A DNA stretch of 64,000 nt from Deinococcus malanensis. Its GTDB lineage: Bacteria; Deinococcota; Deinococci; Deinococcales; Deinococcaceae. Position numbers and translations under genes: made by a program. Position 1 is the stretch's first letter. The number at the start of each line of letters is the position of its first letter. This document shows positions 35,953 to 45,269 of the stretch, one piece after another. The stretch lies in contig NZ_BMPP01000013.1 of the NCBI RefSeq assembly GCF_014647655.1, forward strand, positions 1 through 64,000, in the 5' to 3' direction. The notes under the pieces are model-generated. The model was not told where the DNA came from. It did no database searches and saw nothing but the letters and a program-made list of their open reading frames with translations.

Positions 35953-36625
35953 CCGGAGTCACCTTAACCGCAGATGCTCTTGCTTCCTGCTGGGGCCCGC
36001 AAGTCAGACGGCCTGCTCGCAGGAGGAGCAGAAAAAGACCTGAGTCCTCCGCGTCTTCTGGGGAAACATCACAGCGGGACATACGGTTCAGATGGGTCGG
36101 CGTGCTGCTCGCGGCGCTGCTTGAAACGGAAGCCACAGAGCAGAATGTCATCTGCTGAGGTCGGGATTGCAAATCCTTTATGGACCTTCCGGTGGGTTCC
36201 CCAAGCTGGGAGTGCCTCGTGGAAGACCTTGTCTTCCAGCCAGCGCAGAACCATGTTGACCTCTTACTTGCGGGTGCCGGTGGGATGAATCCGCTGGTGT
36301 ATCGCCCTGGGTGCAGCGGCGCTTGACGGCGTAGTGCCAGCACCTCAGAAACGGAGAGTGGAGGTGAACAAATTTCTGCGTGACTGTCGCGCTTCTGATG
36401 CCACGGACTTGGTTTGAAGCGTGTTTCCTCAACTCTGGCCGGGCTTTTATTCCGTCGGCGGTGGACTCTGGCCCGCACGGCCTAAGCCCGTGCCTGCCCG
36501 ACGCTCTTGGTTGCCTCTGTACGATCCGCTCATCATGAACGTCAATTTCCGACCTTCTCAGGTCGCGGTGTTTTTGCAAGTTCACAATGCGCGGGACAAA
36601 ATTCAGCGTCACCAAGGAGACCAAC
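35953..36625. other. Intergenic after chrA, mostly unassigned
   Basis: Apart from the possible 61-aa gene at 36069-36254, nothing was recognised. The minus strand reads through long frames lacking start signals or family motifs, possibly an old decayed insertion. Confidence 0.35.
36069..36254 (-). CDS. Possible small protein, 61 aa
   Basis: Not recognised. AAGAGG lies about 6 nt before the ATG. The sequence (MVLRWLEDKVFHEALPAWG ... ADDILLCGFRFKQRREQHADPSEPYVPL) is soluble, amphipathic and has a protein-like composition, but there is no domain or context support. Confidence 0.35.
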   Translation of the reverse strand: MVLRWLEDKVFHEALPAWGTHRKVHKGFAIPTSADDILLCGFRFKQRREQHADPSEPYVPL

Positions 36626-37498
36626 ATGCCGCACCTGCATCGACTGTCAGAGATCTCCAGCCGCCATAGCCAGGACTTCCAGCAAGCTGGAATTCATAAT
36701 CCTGTTGGTCAGCCCGCCTACATGAGCGGCGGCCAGACCATCGGCAGGGTCGCCGACGCCCTGGTGGACGATACTCAGGGCCGTATCCGCTACCTGGTGG
36801 TTGATCAGGATGGCGGCAACATCAACGGCTCGGCCCTGATCCCCATCGGTCTGGCGCGCATCGAGAACGATGGCGTGTATTTCGATGACCTGTCTCAGGG
36901 TCAGTATTCCAGCCTGCACCGGTACAGCGACACCGAGGAATACACCTTCGAGCACCAGAGCAACGATGAACGTGTCCTGCGTGGTCAGGGGAACATGGCG
37001 GGGACCGCAGCCATGGCCACCACGACCGATACCACCCAGCGCGCCTACAACTACCGCGACGAGGACACCAGCGACCGGATGTTCAAGACGCCCGAGCGCC
37101 TCCAGCTGCTCGAAGAACGCCTTTCGGTCAACAAAGAGCGTTACCTGGCCGGCAGCGTCCAGATCGGCAAGCACGTCGAAACCCGACAGGAAAATGTTTC
37201 TGTGCCCCTGGAGCACGAGGAAGTGGTCATCGAACGCCATGCAGTGAGTGACGCCCGCCCGGTCGAGGGCAATGTTCATCTGGGCGACAACACCACGGTG
37301 CGGGTCGACGTCGAAGCCGAGCGTGCCAACATCGGCAAGCAGGCCTTCGTGACAGAAGAGGTTTCGGTAGGCAAACGCACCGTGACCGAGACGGAAACGC
37401 ACACCGCTGAAGTGGGCCGCGAAGTGCTGGACGTCAACAAGTCCGGTGAAGTTCAGACCAACGGCACGCTAGACGACCGCCGCGACCGCAACAGCTGA
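36626..37498 (+). CDS. PRC-barrel and DUF2382 stress protein
   Basis: 290 aa from the ATG at 36626 with AAGGAG upstream. Residues about 20-90 are a PRC-barrel (GQTIGRVADALVDDTQGRIRYLVVDQDG). After a polar Ala/Thr linker the C-terminal half is a DUF2382/YsnF-type domain (LQLLEERLSVNKERYLAGSVQIGKHVETRQENVSVPLEHEEVVIERHAV, then a second similar strand pattern ending VGKRTVTETETHTAEVGREVLDV). These cytosolic proteins are common in radiation- and desiccation-tolerant bacteria; the molecular role is unknown. The next gene follows 35 nt later with its own ribosome site. Confidence 0.85.
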   Translation: MPHLHRLSEISSRHSQDFQQAGIHNPVGQPAYMSGGQTIGRVADALVDDTQGRIRYLVVDQDGGNINGSALIPIGLARIENDGVYFDDLSQGQYSSLHRYSDTEEYTFEHQSNDERVLRGQGNMAGTAAMATTTDTTQRAYNYRDEDTSDRMFKTPERLQLLEERLSVNKERYLAGSVQIGKHVETRQENVSVPLEHEEVVIERHAVSDARPVEGNVHLGDNTTVRVDVEAERANIGKQAFVTEEVSVGKRTVTETETHTAEVGREVLDVNKSGEVQTNGTLDDRRDRNS

Positions 37499-37533
37499 GC
37501 ACTGAGGCCTCGCCTCGCCCTACAGGAGATCTC

Positions 37534-37803
37534 ATGACCCACAACCACCTGAAATCCCTTGTCGTAACCCTGGCTCTGGTCGCCGTACCCATGGGTGCAT
37601 CGGCGCAAACAGGCGACGACACCACCGGGACCACAACTACCGAAACCGCTACCACCGAAACCACACAGACTGAAAACCGGGGTCCGGGCTTTCCCTGGGG
37701 GCTTCTGGGACTTCTCGGGCTTGCTGGCCTGATGAACCGCAAGCCTGAAGCCCGCACCGAAGTTCGCCTGGGCGGACCGACCGACGGTCCACGCAAAAGC
37801 TGA
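37534..37803 (+). CDS. Small exported WGxxGxxG-type protein
   Basis: 89 aa. A signal peptide (LKSLVVTLALVAVPMGASA) is followed by a Thr-rich linker (TGTTTTETATTETTQ), then a short hydrophobic segment GFPWGLLGLLGLAGLMNRK that fits the WGxxGxxG membrane motif and ends in a basic stretch. Such proteins sit in the envelope by a single C-terminal helix. CAGGAG precedes the ATG. Co-transcribed with the PRC-barrel gene and followed by a terminator. Function unknown. Confidence 0.7.
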   Translation: MTHNHLKSLVVTLALVAVPMGASAQTGDDTTGTTTTETATTETTQTENRGPGFPWGLLGLLGLAGLMNRKPEARTEVRLGGPTDGPRKS

Positions 37804-37827
37804 GTCCCAGAACTGAATCTGAACTCC

Positions 37828-37855
37828 AGGCGGCCTTCGGGCCGTCATTTTTTTG
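37828..37855 (+). terminator. Intrinsic terminator after the 89-aa gene
   Basis: GCGGCC and GGCCGT(C) arms around TTCG, followed by ATTTTTTT, 25 nt after the stop. Confidence 0.85.
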
Positions 37856-38090
37856 CAGGGCAACGGTAGCGCAGCGGTCCCCGACAGGCCTTGTTTATAG
37901 AACCCCGGGGCCGCCAGGCCCTTCCGCCCATGCTCCCATATACCGGAACGGAACCTTCGTCAGGATTTCGATTGACGACCGGCAGATACAGCTATAGACA
38001 CACAGACACGGCTGGACTTCACTCTGGAAACTGGAAGGTCCAGGGACTTTTTGAATGTATGTCCCTGAAGCTGCTCTGCTCCTGAAGTCT

Positions 38091-39410
38091 TCAGCTGGAC
38101 TCGAGCCCCTGCCTGCTCTGGGGAGAACGGCCGGTGTCCGCCGTCCCATGGCCACCGTCCTGTGCATCCAGCGCGGCGGCCAGATTCAGCTCCCCATCCT
38201 CGGCCTGGCGCACCAGTTCCGCGTCGCGCGCTTCCTGCACCGCCCTGACAGCCGCCTCACGCTCTTGATCCTCACGTTCGAGCTGCTCTTCGACTTTACC
38301 GCTGATCAGGGCCATGGCGACCGCGTCCGGGATGTCTGGAGCGTCCTGCAGGTAGAACTCCTGGTACATCGCCTTCAGGATGATCAGGAAAGGCACCGTC
38401 AGGAATGCACCGACCAGGCCGAACACACTGCCGAACAACAGGACACCCACCGTGACCGACAGCGGGTGCAGTTTCCCGGCGCCGCCCAGCAGGAATGGCG
38501 CCAGAATGAAGCCTTCGACCTGCTGGAACACCAGTGAGAACACCGCGACGTACACGGCTTTCTGAGGGTCATCGGCCAGGGTGAACAGGATTGGGGGCAG
38601 TGACGCCACGATGGGCCCCAGGTTCGGCACCAGTTCTCCCAGCGCCGCCAGCAGGCCGAACACCAGCCAGTTCTCCACACCAAGCAGCATCAAACCCAGC
38701 GCCATGAACCCGCCCGTGACCAGCATGATCAGGACCGTGGCCCGGCCCCAGTCGCCCAGCTGCTTGAGTACCTGGGCAAGAGCACGCGCCGCCTTCAGAC
38801 GGTGCCGGGGTGGGACGGCGCCCAGCGCCCCATTGACCAGCGGCACGGGGTTGCTCAGCACAAACACCACCATCACCAGCGTCACCACACCGAGAAACAG
38901 CCCACCCACAGCAGTGCCTACCAGGTTCGGCAGCGCGCGGGCTGCCCGGGTGGTGAAGGATGTGGCCTGCTGAACGAGGCCGTGAATGGTGTCCTCAGAC
39001 AGCGCGCCGCTGATGGCCGGGTACCCGGAGACCACCGAGTTGATGCGTTTTTCCAGTTCGGGGACGGTGCTGGGCAGGCTGCCGGAGAGCTGGCCCAGCT
39101 GCGTCACCACCGGCGGCACGGCCAGAAAAGCGAGCAGTGCAAGCGCGGCCAGGACCAGCAGCACGGTGGCCATACCCGCGGCAGCGCGCGGCATCCAGCG
39201 TTCCAGGAAGCGTGCAACCGGGTTCAGGGCGGTGGCCAGAATCAGGGCCAGGATGATCGCCAGGACGGCCGGTCCGACCTTTCCAAAGAAACTGAGGGTC
39301 AGCAGCACCCCGATGACGCCCAGGGCGACGGGCAGAAGATTCACCACCTGAATGCCGGCGCGAGGCATGCCGGATGGTCCTGGGGCTGGCGTATTGCGCT
39401 GAAAGGTCAT
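38091..39410 (-). CDS. AI-2E-family transporter (PerM/YdiK type)
   Basis: 439 aa. Eight hydrophobic helices with the family pattern: VGPAVLAIILALILATALNPVARFLER near the N-terminus, a long periplasmic or cytoplasmic loop (residues about 110-170), then LGELVPNLGPIVASLPPILFTL and HPLSVTVGVLLFGSVFGLVGAFLTVPFL, both signature stretches. Members export signals or ions; substrate not inferable. The tail after residue 360 is unusual in being acidic, Glu/Ala-rich and probably coiled-coil (EEQLEREDQEREAAVRAVQEARDAELV). The ATG has no ribosome site; ACTCAT just upstream may be a leaderless box. Confidence 0.88.
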   Translation of the reverse strand: MTFQRNTPAPGPSGMPRAGIQVVNLLPVALGVIGVLLTLSFFGKVGPAVLAIILALILATALNPVARFLERWMPRAAAGMATVLLVLAALALLAFLAVPPVVTQLGQLSGSLPSTVPELEKRINSVVSGYPAISGALSEDTIHGLVQQATSFTTRAARALPNLVGTAVGGLFLGVVTLVMVVFVLSNPVPLVNGALGAVPPRHRLKAARALAQVLKQLGDWGRATVLIMLVTGGFMALGLMLLGVENWLVFGLLAALGELVPNLGPIVASLPPILFTLADDPQKAVYVAVFSLVFQQVEGFILAPFLLGGAGKLHPLSVTVGVLLFGSVFGLVGAFLTVPFLIILKAMYQEFYLQDAPDIPDAVAMALISGKVEEQLEREDQEREAAVRAVQEARDAELVRQAEDGELNLAAALDAQDGGHGTADTGRSPQSRQGLESS

Positions 39411-39876
39411 AGATGAGTCTCATGATGACGACTCCCGCCTGATGTGGTCTTAAGCCATGCGGTGCCTCGGCCGGGCCTGTCGGGGGGAGCCGGGCCCAAG
39501 GGCGACAGGCCAAAAGCAGCTTGATTTGCAGCTGGGCCACTGAAGCATCATTCGCTGCCAGGTCAAGGCCGGGCGTCAAAGTGCATCTGAATGCTCAGTC
39601 CTGCCCATCAGCGCCATGCAAGCCTACCGGACCTCATGACGGCGAGCCCAGGTCCACCGCTGGGATCACCGATGTTGGAAGGACTCCGGACATAAGAGGA
39701 TTTTTCGGAGAACGGGCGGCTGGCTTTTCTCTTGCATCCTGGATCTGATCCCGCTCCTGACTGCGGGAGAAAGGTAACTATCCGGGTTCTTTGGTACCAC
39801 GCGCTGGACCTGCTTAGGCACGCCTGTAAACGAACTCTGGGCCAGAAACTTCAACAACTGGGTCCGCAGTGATTGC
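39411..39876. other. Unassigned stretch between the permease and SMI1 remnant
   Basis: No gene with support. Short frames on both strands lack start signals. The region is adjacent to decayed coding DNA and may itself be a remnant. Confidence 0.35.
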
Positions 39877-40339
39877 TCAGAGAGAGGGGTGGTCCCGCCG
39901 GATCCGCGCGATGAAGTTGTCCAGTCCTTCGGCGACGGGGTACAGCGGATAGATCAACCGGCCTTACTCGTCCTCCCGGCTGTGAGGCAGGCTTGCAAAA
40001 TAGATGCGTTCTGTGCCCGACGGTTCCAGCCGGTAACAGAACACGCTGCCGGCCGGATCCGAGCAAAACGGGACGAGGTCACGGCCGATGATCTCTCCGT
40101 ACCAGTCGTATTCGTCCTCCAGTTCCCCACTGCTCAGGCCAGAACGTGGGCTGGGCAGAGCACACCGGGGCGTCGGGAATCGGAACGTGGCATGCAGGCA
40201 GAAGCCCTCTATCCTGGGTAAGCAGCAGGTGCCTGTGGCGATCAGACAGCGTGATGCCGCGGGCGGCTTCGAAGGCGTCGAGGTCGGCTTGAGTCACCCC
40301 GTGGGCACCGGCCGCTGGCTGAATGTCGCTCATTTGCAT
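39877..40339 (-). pseudogene. SMI1/KNR4-family gene, broken
   Basis: The N-terminal part (VTQADLDAFEAARGITLSDRHRHLLLTQDRG) is a typical SMI1/KNR4 start. At about 40130 the frame is lost; the next frame gives GELEDEYDWYGEIIGRDLVP and then FCSDPAGSVFCYRLEP, the rest of the same domain. That frame meets an in-frame TAA (39964-39966) and then continues IYPLYPVAEGLDNFIARIRR to the final stop at 39877. So at least one frameshift and one nonsense codon inactivate the gene. Intact relatives often act as immunity proteins against contact-dependent toxins. No toxin gene is nearby. Confidence 0.75.
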
Positions 40340-40652
40340 GCAGTGAGGGTAGGACTGCTGCTGGACGAGGCATGTGGTCCCGTCAACGCCGCATTCAGGT
40401 TATGGGGGTCCCCACCACTCTGGCCAGGTTCGGTGGGCGGACCCGATCAAATTCCGGACCGCACGCGCAAGTTGGCTGGGCGCCAGAAAGTTTTCTCCGG
40501 AAGGCTCAGGCGGGTCCTCCTGGGCGTGATCTTCAGCAACGCCTGAAACCCGGTCTCGCGCGACATGGGCCTCATCTCCGGGGGTGACCACCACCAGACC
40601 ACAAAGTCTTGCCTTGGTATGTGCGCAGCGTTTGTGTCGCTAAGCTCCAGGC
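40340..40652. other. Intergenic, no clear gene
   Basis: Contains the TAAGCT box (40641-40646) that leads the next gene. The remainder has no supported frame. Confidence 0.35.
40641..40646 (+). promoter_or_regulatory. TANNNT box ahead of the 40653 start
   Basis: TAAGCT followed by 6 nt and the ATG at 40653, the leaderless spacing. The ATG is out of frame with the downstream 165-codon frame. Confidence 0.45.
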
Positions 40653-40677
40653 ATGAATTTCGTGCTGGGGGTGCGCC

Positions 40678-41175
40678 GTGCTGGGCCTTCTGGTTATCGG
40701 TTTCGAGGAAGCTACAGCTTTCAGGATTTCTGGAACCAATGTGAACTATTTTGTTGCCCGGGACTCGGTCACCACCGACAACCGCAGCATGATCCGAACT
40801 TTCGAAGTGAACGACACCACCGGCGAGACCTTTGTGCGCTTTGCCTGCGAGGGAAGGGTGATGCAGGCGTATTTCCACGGCAGGAATCCGCTGCTGACCC
40901 CAGCAACCCGGGAGATGGAACTGTACCCCCTGGTGGTGTACCAGGTGGACGCGCAGCAGCTGAAAACCGTCAAGGTGACCGGGATGCTCAGCGAGGGTGG
41001 AAAAGAGGTGCTCGAATCGGTGGCGTTCGAGAATGATGGGGTGATGCTCGAAGCGTTCCGCCACGCTGCGGAGCGTGTGACCCTGCGTATTCCCCGGCTG
41101 GGGATGTCGGAGCTTACGGAAGTTTTTGCGGTGAAGGGATTCTGCGAGGCGCTGGGCCGCATCAAGCCATGCTGA
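40678..41175 (+). CDS. Hypothetical exported protein, 165 aa, possibly frameshifted
   Basis: The main frame starts with GTG at 40678 and encodes a short hydrophobic leader (VLGLLVIGFEEATAF) then a beta-rich domain (RISGTNVNYFVARDSVTTDNRSMIRTFEVNDTTGETFVRFACEGRVMQAYFHGRNPLL) with no recognised family. Upstream, an ATG at 40653 (MNFVLGVRR) sits correctly after a TAAGCT box but reads in a different frame; one missing or extra base near 40670 would join the two into a normal signal peptide. Either the gene is newly frameshifted, or the GTG is the real start. No Shine-Dalgarno supports the GTG. Confidence 0.5.
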   Translation: MLGLLVIGFEEATAFRISGTNVNYFVARDSVTTDNRSMIRTFEVNDTTGETFVRFACEGRVMQAYFHGRNPLLTPATREMELYPLVVYQVDAQQLKTVKVTGMLSEGGKEVLESVAFENDGVMLEAFRHAAERVTLRIPRLGMSELTEVFAVKGFCEALGRIKPC

Positions 41176-41469
41176 CCCGGATGGGGATTGACTTTACGCA
41201 AGTTGGATCAGGCCAGGTCCATTTCACCCCAGGCTGACGCGATGGGGACGCTGGGCTTTCCTGTGAAGGATACGTTTTGGTGAGCAGAAAGCTAGAGCAT
41301 TTGTCAAAAAGAAGCCGCCTTCCTGACCGGGTGGAACGAGGAGATTTTGCCGGCCGGGAAGGAGGATGGAGCCGTTGAAAACCCGTCTTCCTGGTGGCGC
41401 CATTCGGAGTACTGCTCTGAGCTGCCAGGGTGAAGGCGGTCAGGCACCTCTACCCCAGCCGCAGAACTT

Positions 41470-41679
41470 TTACCTGCCGTTCAGCTCGGCGATGTACATC
41501 TCCAACTGCTGGAGCAGGTAATCCTCCAGTTCGCCGTCCCCGGTGTCATGGGCAAACAGGGTACCTGCGCGCCGTGCGTGCCATAGCGCTTCATGGTGGC
41601 CCTGCTGATTGACTGCGCCGTCATACGCCTGCCGTGCCACGTGGCGAATTGCCGCCCTGCCCAGCTTCGACGCTTCCAT
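41470..41679 (-). CDS. Small hypothetical protein, 69 aa
   Basis: Not recognised. All-helical and charged (MEASKLGRAAIRHVARQAYDGAVNQ ... LEDYLLQQLEMYIAELNGR). TATGGT lies 5 nt upstream of the ATG on the minus strand, and the intervening AGGGA is the same as before the 69-aa gene at 31955. Same length as that protein but unrelated in sequence. Leaderless expression is likely. Confidence 0.55.
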   Translation of the reverse strand: MEASKLGRAAIRHVARQAYDGAVNQQGHHEALWHARRAGTLFAHDTGDGELEDYLLQQLEMYIAELNGR

Positions 41680-42356
41680 TCCCTACCATATCAAGGGGTG
41701 AGGCAGATGGTCACCTGCCCAATCTCCTGACTTCAGTGACTCCTCGGGGGAGTTCCCTTACAACCAGCCCCTTGCAGTCGCAACGCCCGCCGGTGCAGAC
41801 GTCAGAAACATGGTGCCTAGAAGGCTATTGGCTACCCATAGTGAACTCGGTCATCGTCATCCTGCGTGGACTGGAACTGGAGGGCCACGCCCAAGCAGCC
41901 AAGCAGGCACTCAGTTCAGCCTGATCAGACGCCACCTGCTGCCCAGCGATACAACGCATTGTGGGATCTCCAGAGGCGCCTTCGTGGGGTTGCTGTTGCC
42001 TGCTGACCTTCGGCGGGTGGGTGCTAGATTCGTGCAGACGTCGCCGCCTTCACTGGTCAGTTCCAGCGCGGGACGTCGGCTCTGGTGAAGCACCAGCTGA
42101 GCAAGAGTCGCCACTGAGCGTCAGTTACTCGTCCTGTCCCAGCGTCAGAGCGTGCCTGTTCCTGTCGGAGACTGGCCACTGACTGGCCCGCGTGGGGCAC
42201 ATGCGAAGGATGGTTGGTTCATCCGCGCGCATTCACATTAGGTTGCCACCAGAAGGGTAAACTCAAGGTCGCTCCATCCGCTGTTACATCCTGAAACTGA
42301 AGTTGCCTCGTCGCTTCGGCCTGCTTCTGGACCGGCGTGAGGAACCAGGAGGTCGT
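41680..42356. other. Intergenic, no gene recognised
   Basis: No frame with a supported start. It contains the leftward TATGGT box (41685-41690) and ends in the AGGAGG ribosome site of the 5'-nucleotidase gene. A promoter for that gene is expected here but not located. Confidence 0.4.
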
Positions 42357-43979
42357 ATGTCCATGCGTTACCTGAAAATTGCCACCCTGAGCCTTATGGT
42401 CACCGCCTGTGCCACTGTTTCGGCACCCGACCCGGTGACCATCCAGTTGCTGAACATCTCCGACTGGCATGCGCAGCTTGACCCGCTGACCGTGGGCAGC
42501 GGAGCCACACAACGCACCGTCGGTGGTGCAGCCACCCTGAGTGCTTATTTCAAACAGGACCGGGCAGCCAATCCCAATACCCTGACTCTGACCGGTGGAG
42601 ACGCATACGGCGGTTCGCCGCCTCTGTCGAGCTTCTTCAATGAGATTCCGGCCATTGAGGCGATGAACGTCATGGGCTTTGATGCCGATACGTTCGGGAA
42701 CCATAATTTTGACCGTGGGATTCAGGGCCTGCAGCCTCTGATTGACCGGGCGAAATTCCAGTACGTGTCGGCCAACCTGCAGAACCTTGAGGCGAACCTG
42801 AACAAGGTCAAGCGGTATCAGATCTTCACGGTTGGCGGCGTCAAGGTGGCCGTGATCGGGATCACCAACCCGGAAGCGCCCACGCTGGTTGCTCCGGGAG
42901 CGCTCGGAACACTCAAAGTGACGGACCCGGTGGCCGCGGCGACCCAGGCCCGTCAAATGGCCCGGGCAGAGGGTGCACGCGTCTTTGTGGCAATTACCCA
43001 CCTGGGCGTGACGGGCAAGGACCCGGCCACACAGGCGCAGACCGGCCCGCTGATTGATTTTGCCAAGAGCGTGAACGGCTTTGACGTGATTTTCGGCGAC
43101 CACACCAACGAGCAGTTCAGCGCCACCATCAACGGCGCCCTGGTCGTGGAGAACCTCAGCAAGGGCGCGACCTACTCCAAGGTGAACGTTACGGTGGACC
43201 GCTCCACCGGGCAGGTCACCGAACGCACCAACACCTTCGTGGAACCCGTCACTACAGGCGTGACGCCCGATCCGGCCGTCGAGCAGGTGCTCGCTCCCTA
43301 CCGGGCACAACTTGCCCAGCAGCTTGACCGCAAGATCGGGGTGGCCACCGACGTGTTCCCGCGCGGCAGCAACATCGAACGCCTCCGGGAGGTCGCGCTT
43401 GGAAACCTGATCGCGGACGCATTCCGGGACCGGTACGGCACCCAGCTGGCGGTCCAGAACGGCGGCAGTATTCGCAGCGCCCTGCCGTCGAGCTACACGC
43501 CGCAGGACAAGTCCCTGCGCCGCCCCACGCCCGGCTATCAGCCCGGCCCGCCCTACGATGTCGTGGCAGGCGACGTCTACAGCGTCCTGCCATTCGGGAA
43601 CACGGTCGTGACCCGCACTGTGACCGGCGCACAGCTGTACGCCGTGCTGGAGCACAGCGTCTCCTCCCTGCCGGCTGCCAACGGGCGCTTCCTGCAGGTC
43701 TCCGGCTTTTCGTTTACCTATGATGTCAGCAAGCCGGTGGGCTCCCGCATCGTGAGTGTCACCCTCGATAGCGGAGCGCCGATTCAGAAGGACGCCACGG
43801 TCTATACCCTGGCCGTGTCTGACTTCATCAACGCCGGTGGCGACGCCTACACCATGCTGGCCGACGGGCAGGGCACCACCCGTGAACCTGACGCGCAGGT
43901 TGTCCTGGAGTACATCCAGAAGGTGGGCACCATCACTCCGTCCACCGGCCAGCGCATCCGGGCCGTGGGCGGGAGCTGA
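42357..43979 (+). CDS. Exported 5'-nucleotidase/UshA-like phosphohydrolase
   Basis: 540 aa; AGGAGG lies before the ATG at 42357. The leader ends in LMVTAC, so a lipoprotein is likely. The calcineurin-like metal sites are visible: NISDWHAQLDPL, TGGDAYGGSP, DTFGNHNFDRG, ITHLGVTG and FGDHTNE. The C-terminal nucleotide-binding domain follows with GNLIADAFRD, AVQNGGSIRSALP and ADFINAGGDAY-like SDFINAGGDAYTM. It should dephosphorylate extracellular nucleotides (AMP, UDP-sugars) to scavenge phosphate and nucleosides. The first His-Asp block is DWH rather than the usual NDxH. A strong terminator follows. Confidence 0.9.
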   Translation: MSMRYLKIATLSLMVTACATVSAPDPVTIQLLNISDWHAQLDPLTVGSGATQRTVGGAATLSAYFKQDRAANPNTLTLTGGDAYGGSPPLSSFFNEIPAIEAMNVMGFDADTFGNHNFDRGIQGLQPLIDRAKFQYVSANLQNLEANLNKVKRYQIFTVGGVKVAVIGITNPEAPTLVAPGALGTLKVTDPVAAATQARQMARAEGARVFVAITHLGVTGKDPATQAQTGPLIDFAKSVNGFDVIFGDHTNEQFSATINGALVVENLSKGATYSKVNVTVDRSTGQVTERTNTFVEPVTTGVTPDPAVEQVLAPYRAQLAQQLDRKIGVATDVFPRGSNIERLREVALGNLIADAFRDRYGTQLAVQNGGSIRSALPSSYTPQDKSLRRPTPGYQPGPPYDVVAGDVYSVLPFGNTVVTRTVTGAQLYAVLEHSVSSLPAANGRFLQVSGFSFTYDVSKPVGSRIVSVTLDSGAPIQKDATVYTLAVSDFINAGGDAYTMLADGQGTTREPDAQVVLEYIQKVGTITPSTGQRIRAVGGS

Positions 43980-44030
43980 GCCTCCTCCGCGAGAGAATCT
44001 TTCTGCACAAGAAGCTCACCTGTAATTCCT

Positions 44031-44060
44031 GAAAGCGCGCCTCTGCCGGCGCGCTTTTTC
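44031..44060 (+). terminator. Intrinsic terminator after the 5'-nucleotidase
   Basis: AAAGCGCGC and GCGCGCTTT arms with an 8-nt loop, followed by TTTTTC, about 55 nt after the stop. Confidence 0.85.
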
Positions 44061-44295
44061 AGGTGAGTCACGCGGTGCTGGGTTTCGCCCTGATGACATG
44101 TTCGGTCACCACTGGCGTGGTGCTGTTTCAGCAGGCGCTGCTGGCCCCTTTCATATGCCTGCACCCCGTGCGCTCTACCTTGAAGCGCCATGAATTTCTG
44201 GTGGTCGCGTCGAGCGCGGACGCGACCGATCCCGCGCACGACCGCCGTGCCGAACGCCCGGCAATGACGCAGATGACCTGCGGAAAGGAGCCTCT

Positions 44296-45243
44296 ATGAT
44301 TCTTCCCCTGAGACTGTTGCTTGTTCTGGCTGGCCTTGCTGGTGGGGCCGGCGCCCAGGCCAGCGAATCGCCTCTCTCGATTGAACGCATGCGGGCCCGC
44401 ACCTACCCAGGCAGCGCCCTGACCACCCGGCAGGCCCTGGCGCCCGGCCCGAACTATCAGCGGCGTGTCGTCTCATACCAGTCCGACGGACTGCGGATCA
44501 ACGCGCTTCTGACGGTTCCCACAGGTACGCCACCCAAGGGTGGCTGGCCGGCGCTGGTGTTCAACCACGGGTACATTCCGCCTGAGGTCTACCGCACCAC
44601 CGAGCGTTACGTCCCCTATGTCGATGCGTTCGCCAGGGCGGGATTCGTGGTGCTGAAGCCGGATTACCGTGGACACGGCACCTCCCAGGGCCAGGCCGTC
44701 GGCGCGGCGTACTGGACGCCGGACTACACCACCGACGTGCTGAATGCCGTTTCTTCACTGAAGACCCTTCCGAACGTCAACAGGGCGCGCGTGGGCATGT
44801 GGGGCCATTCGATGGGTGGACACATCACACTGCGGGCCATGGTGATCGACCCGCAGATCAAGGCCGGCGTGATCTGGGCGGGAGTTGTAGCGCCATACGA
44901 CATGCTGATCAACGACCTGCCCAGGTGGGGCGCTGGCTCGCCTGGCGACCCGCGCGAGAAACTGCTTGCCACGCTTGGCCGACCGGAACGCAACCCGAAA
45001 GCGTACCAGGCCATCTCCCCGAACGCCTTTCTGAAGGATCTGAAGGGGCGTCCGCTGGAACTTCACCACGCGGCCGCAGACACGCACGTGCCGTACAGCT
45101 TCTCGCAGGCGCTGGCCAGGGGCCTCAAGGCCGCGGGGCAACCGCACACGCTCTACACCTACCAGAACGACAACCACGATCTCAGCCGGAACCTGGGCGC
45201 CGCCCTGGCACGTTCGGTGGCGTTCTTCCGCAAGAACCTCTGA
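44296..45243 (+). CDS. Exported alpha/beta hydrolase, S9/dienelactone type
   Basis: 315 aa. Signal peptide MILPLRLLLVLAGLAGGAGAQA. The fold elements are ALVFNHGYIPPEVY (oxyanion loop), LKPDYRGHGTSQG, and the nucleophile elbow WGHSMGGHITLRA with catalytic Ser; the acid lies in HHAAADTHVPYS and the His in YQNDNHDLSRN. It belongs to the prolyl oligopeptidase-like/dienelactone hydrolase group acting on peptides or esters outside the cytoplasm. AAAGGAG lies 7 nt before the ATG. The next gene starts 26 nt after its stop with its own AGGAGG, so the two are likely co-expressed. Confidence 0.88.
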   Translation: MILPLRLLLVLAGLAGGAGAQASESPLSIERMRARTYPGSALTTRQALAPGPNYQRRVVSYQSDGLRINALLTVPTGTPPKGGWPALVFNHGYIPPEVYRTTERYVPYVDAFARAGFVVLKPDYRGHGTSQGQAVGAAYWTPDYTTDVLNAVSSLKTLPNVNRARVGMWGHSMGGHITLRAMVIDPQIKAGVIWAGVVAPYDMLINDLPRWGAGSPGDPREKLLATLGRPERNPKAYQAISPNAFLKDLKGRPLELHHAAADTHVPYSFSQALARGLKAAGQPHTLYTYQNDNHDLSRNLGAALARSVAFFRKNL

Positions 45244-45269
45244 CCACCCACCTTCAGGAGGTCAATCCC

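Noticed and set aside
36178..36627. Minus-strand frame resembling a transposase remnant
   Set aside because: No DDE or other transposase motif and no terminal repeats could be found, so no mobile element is called.
42219..43655. 478-codon minus-strand frame under the 5'-nucleotidase gene
   Set aside because: Opposite-strand shadow of a motif-rich gene, with no start signal or family pattern.
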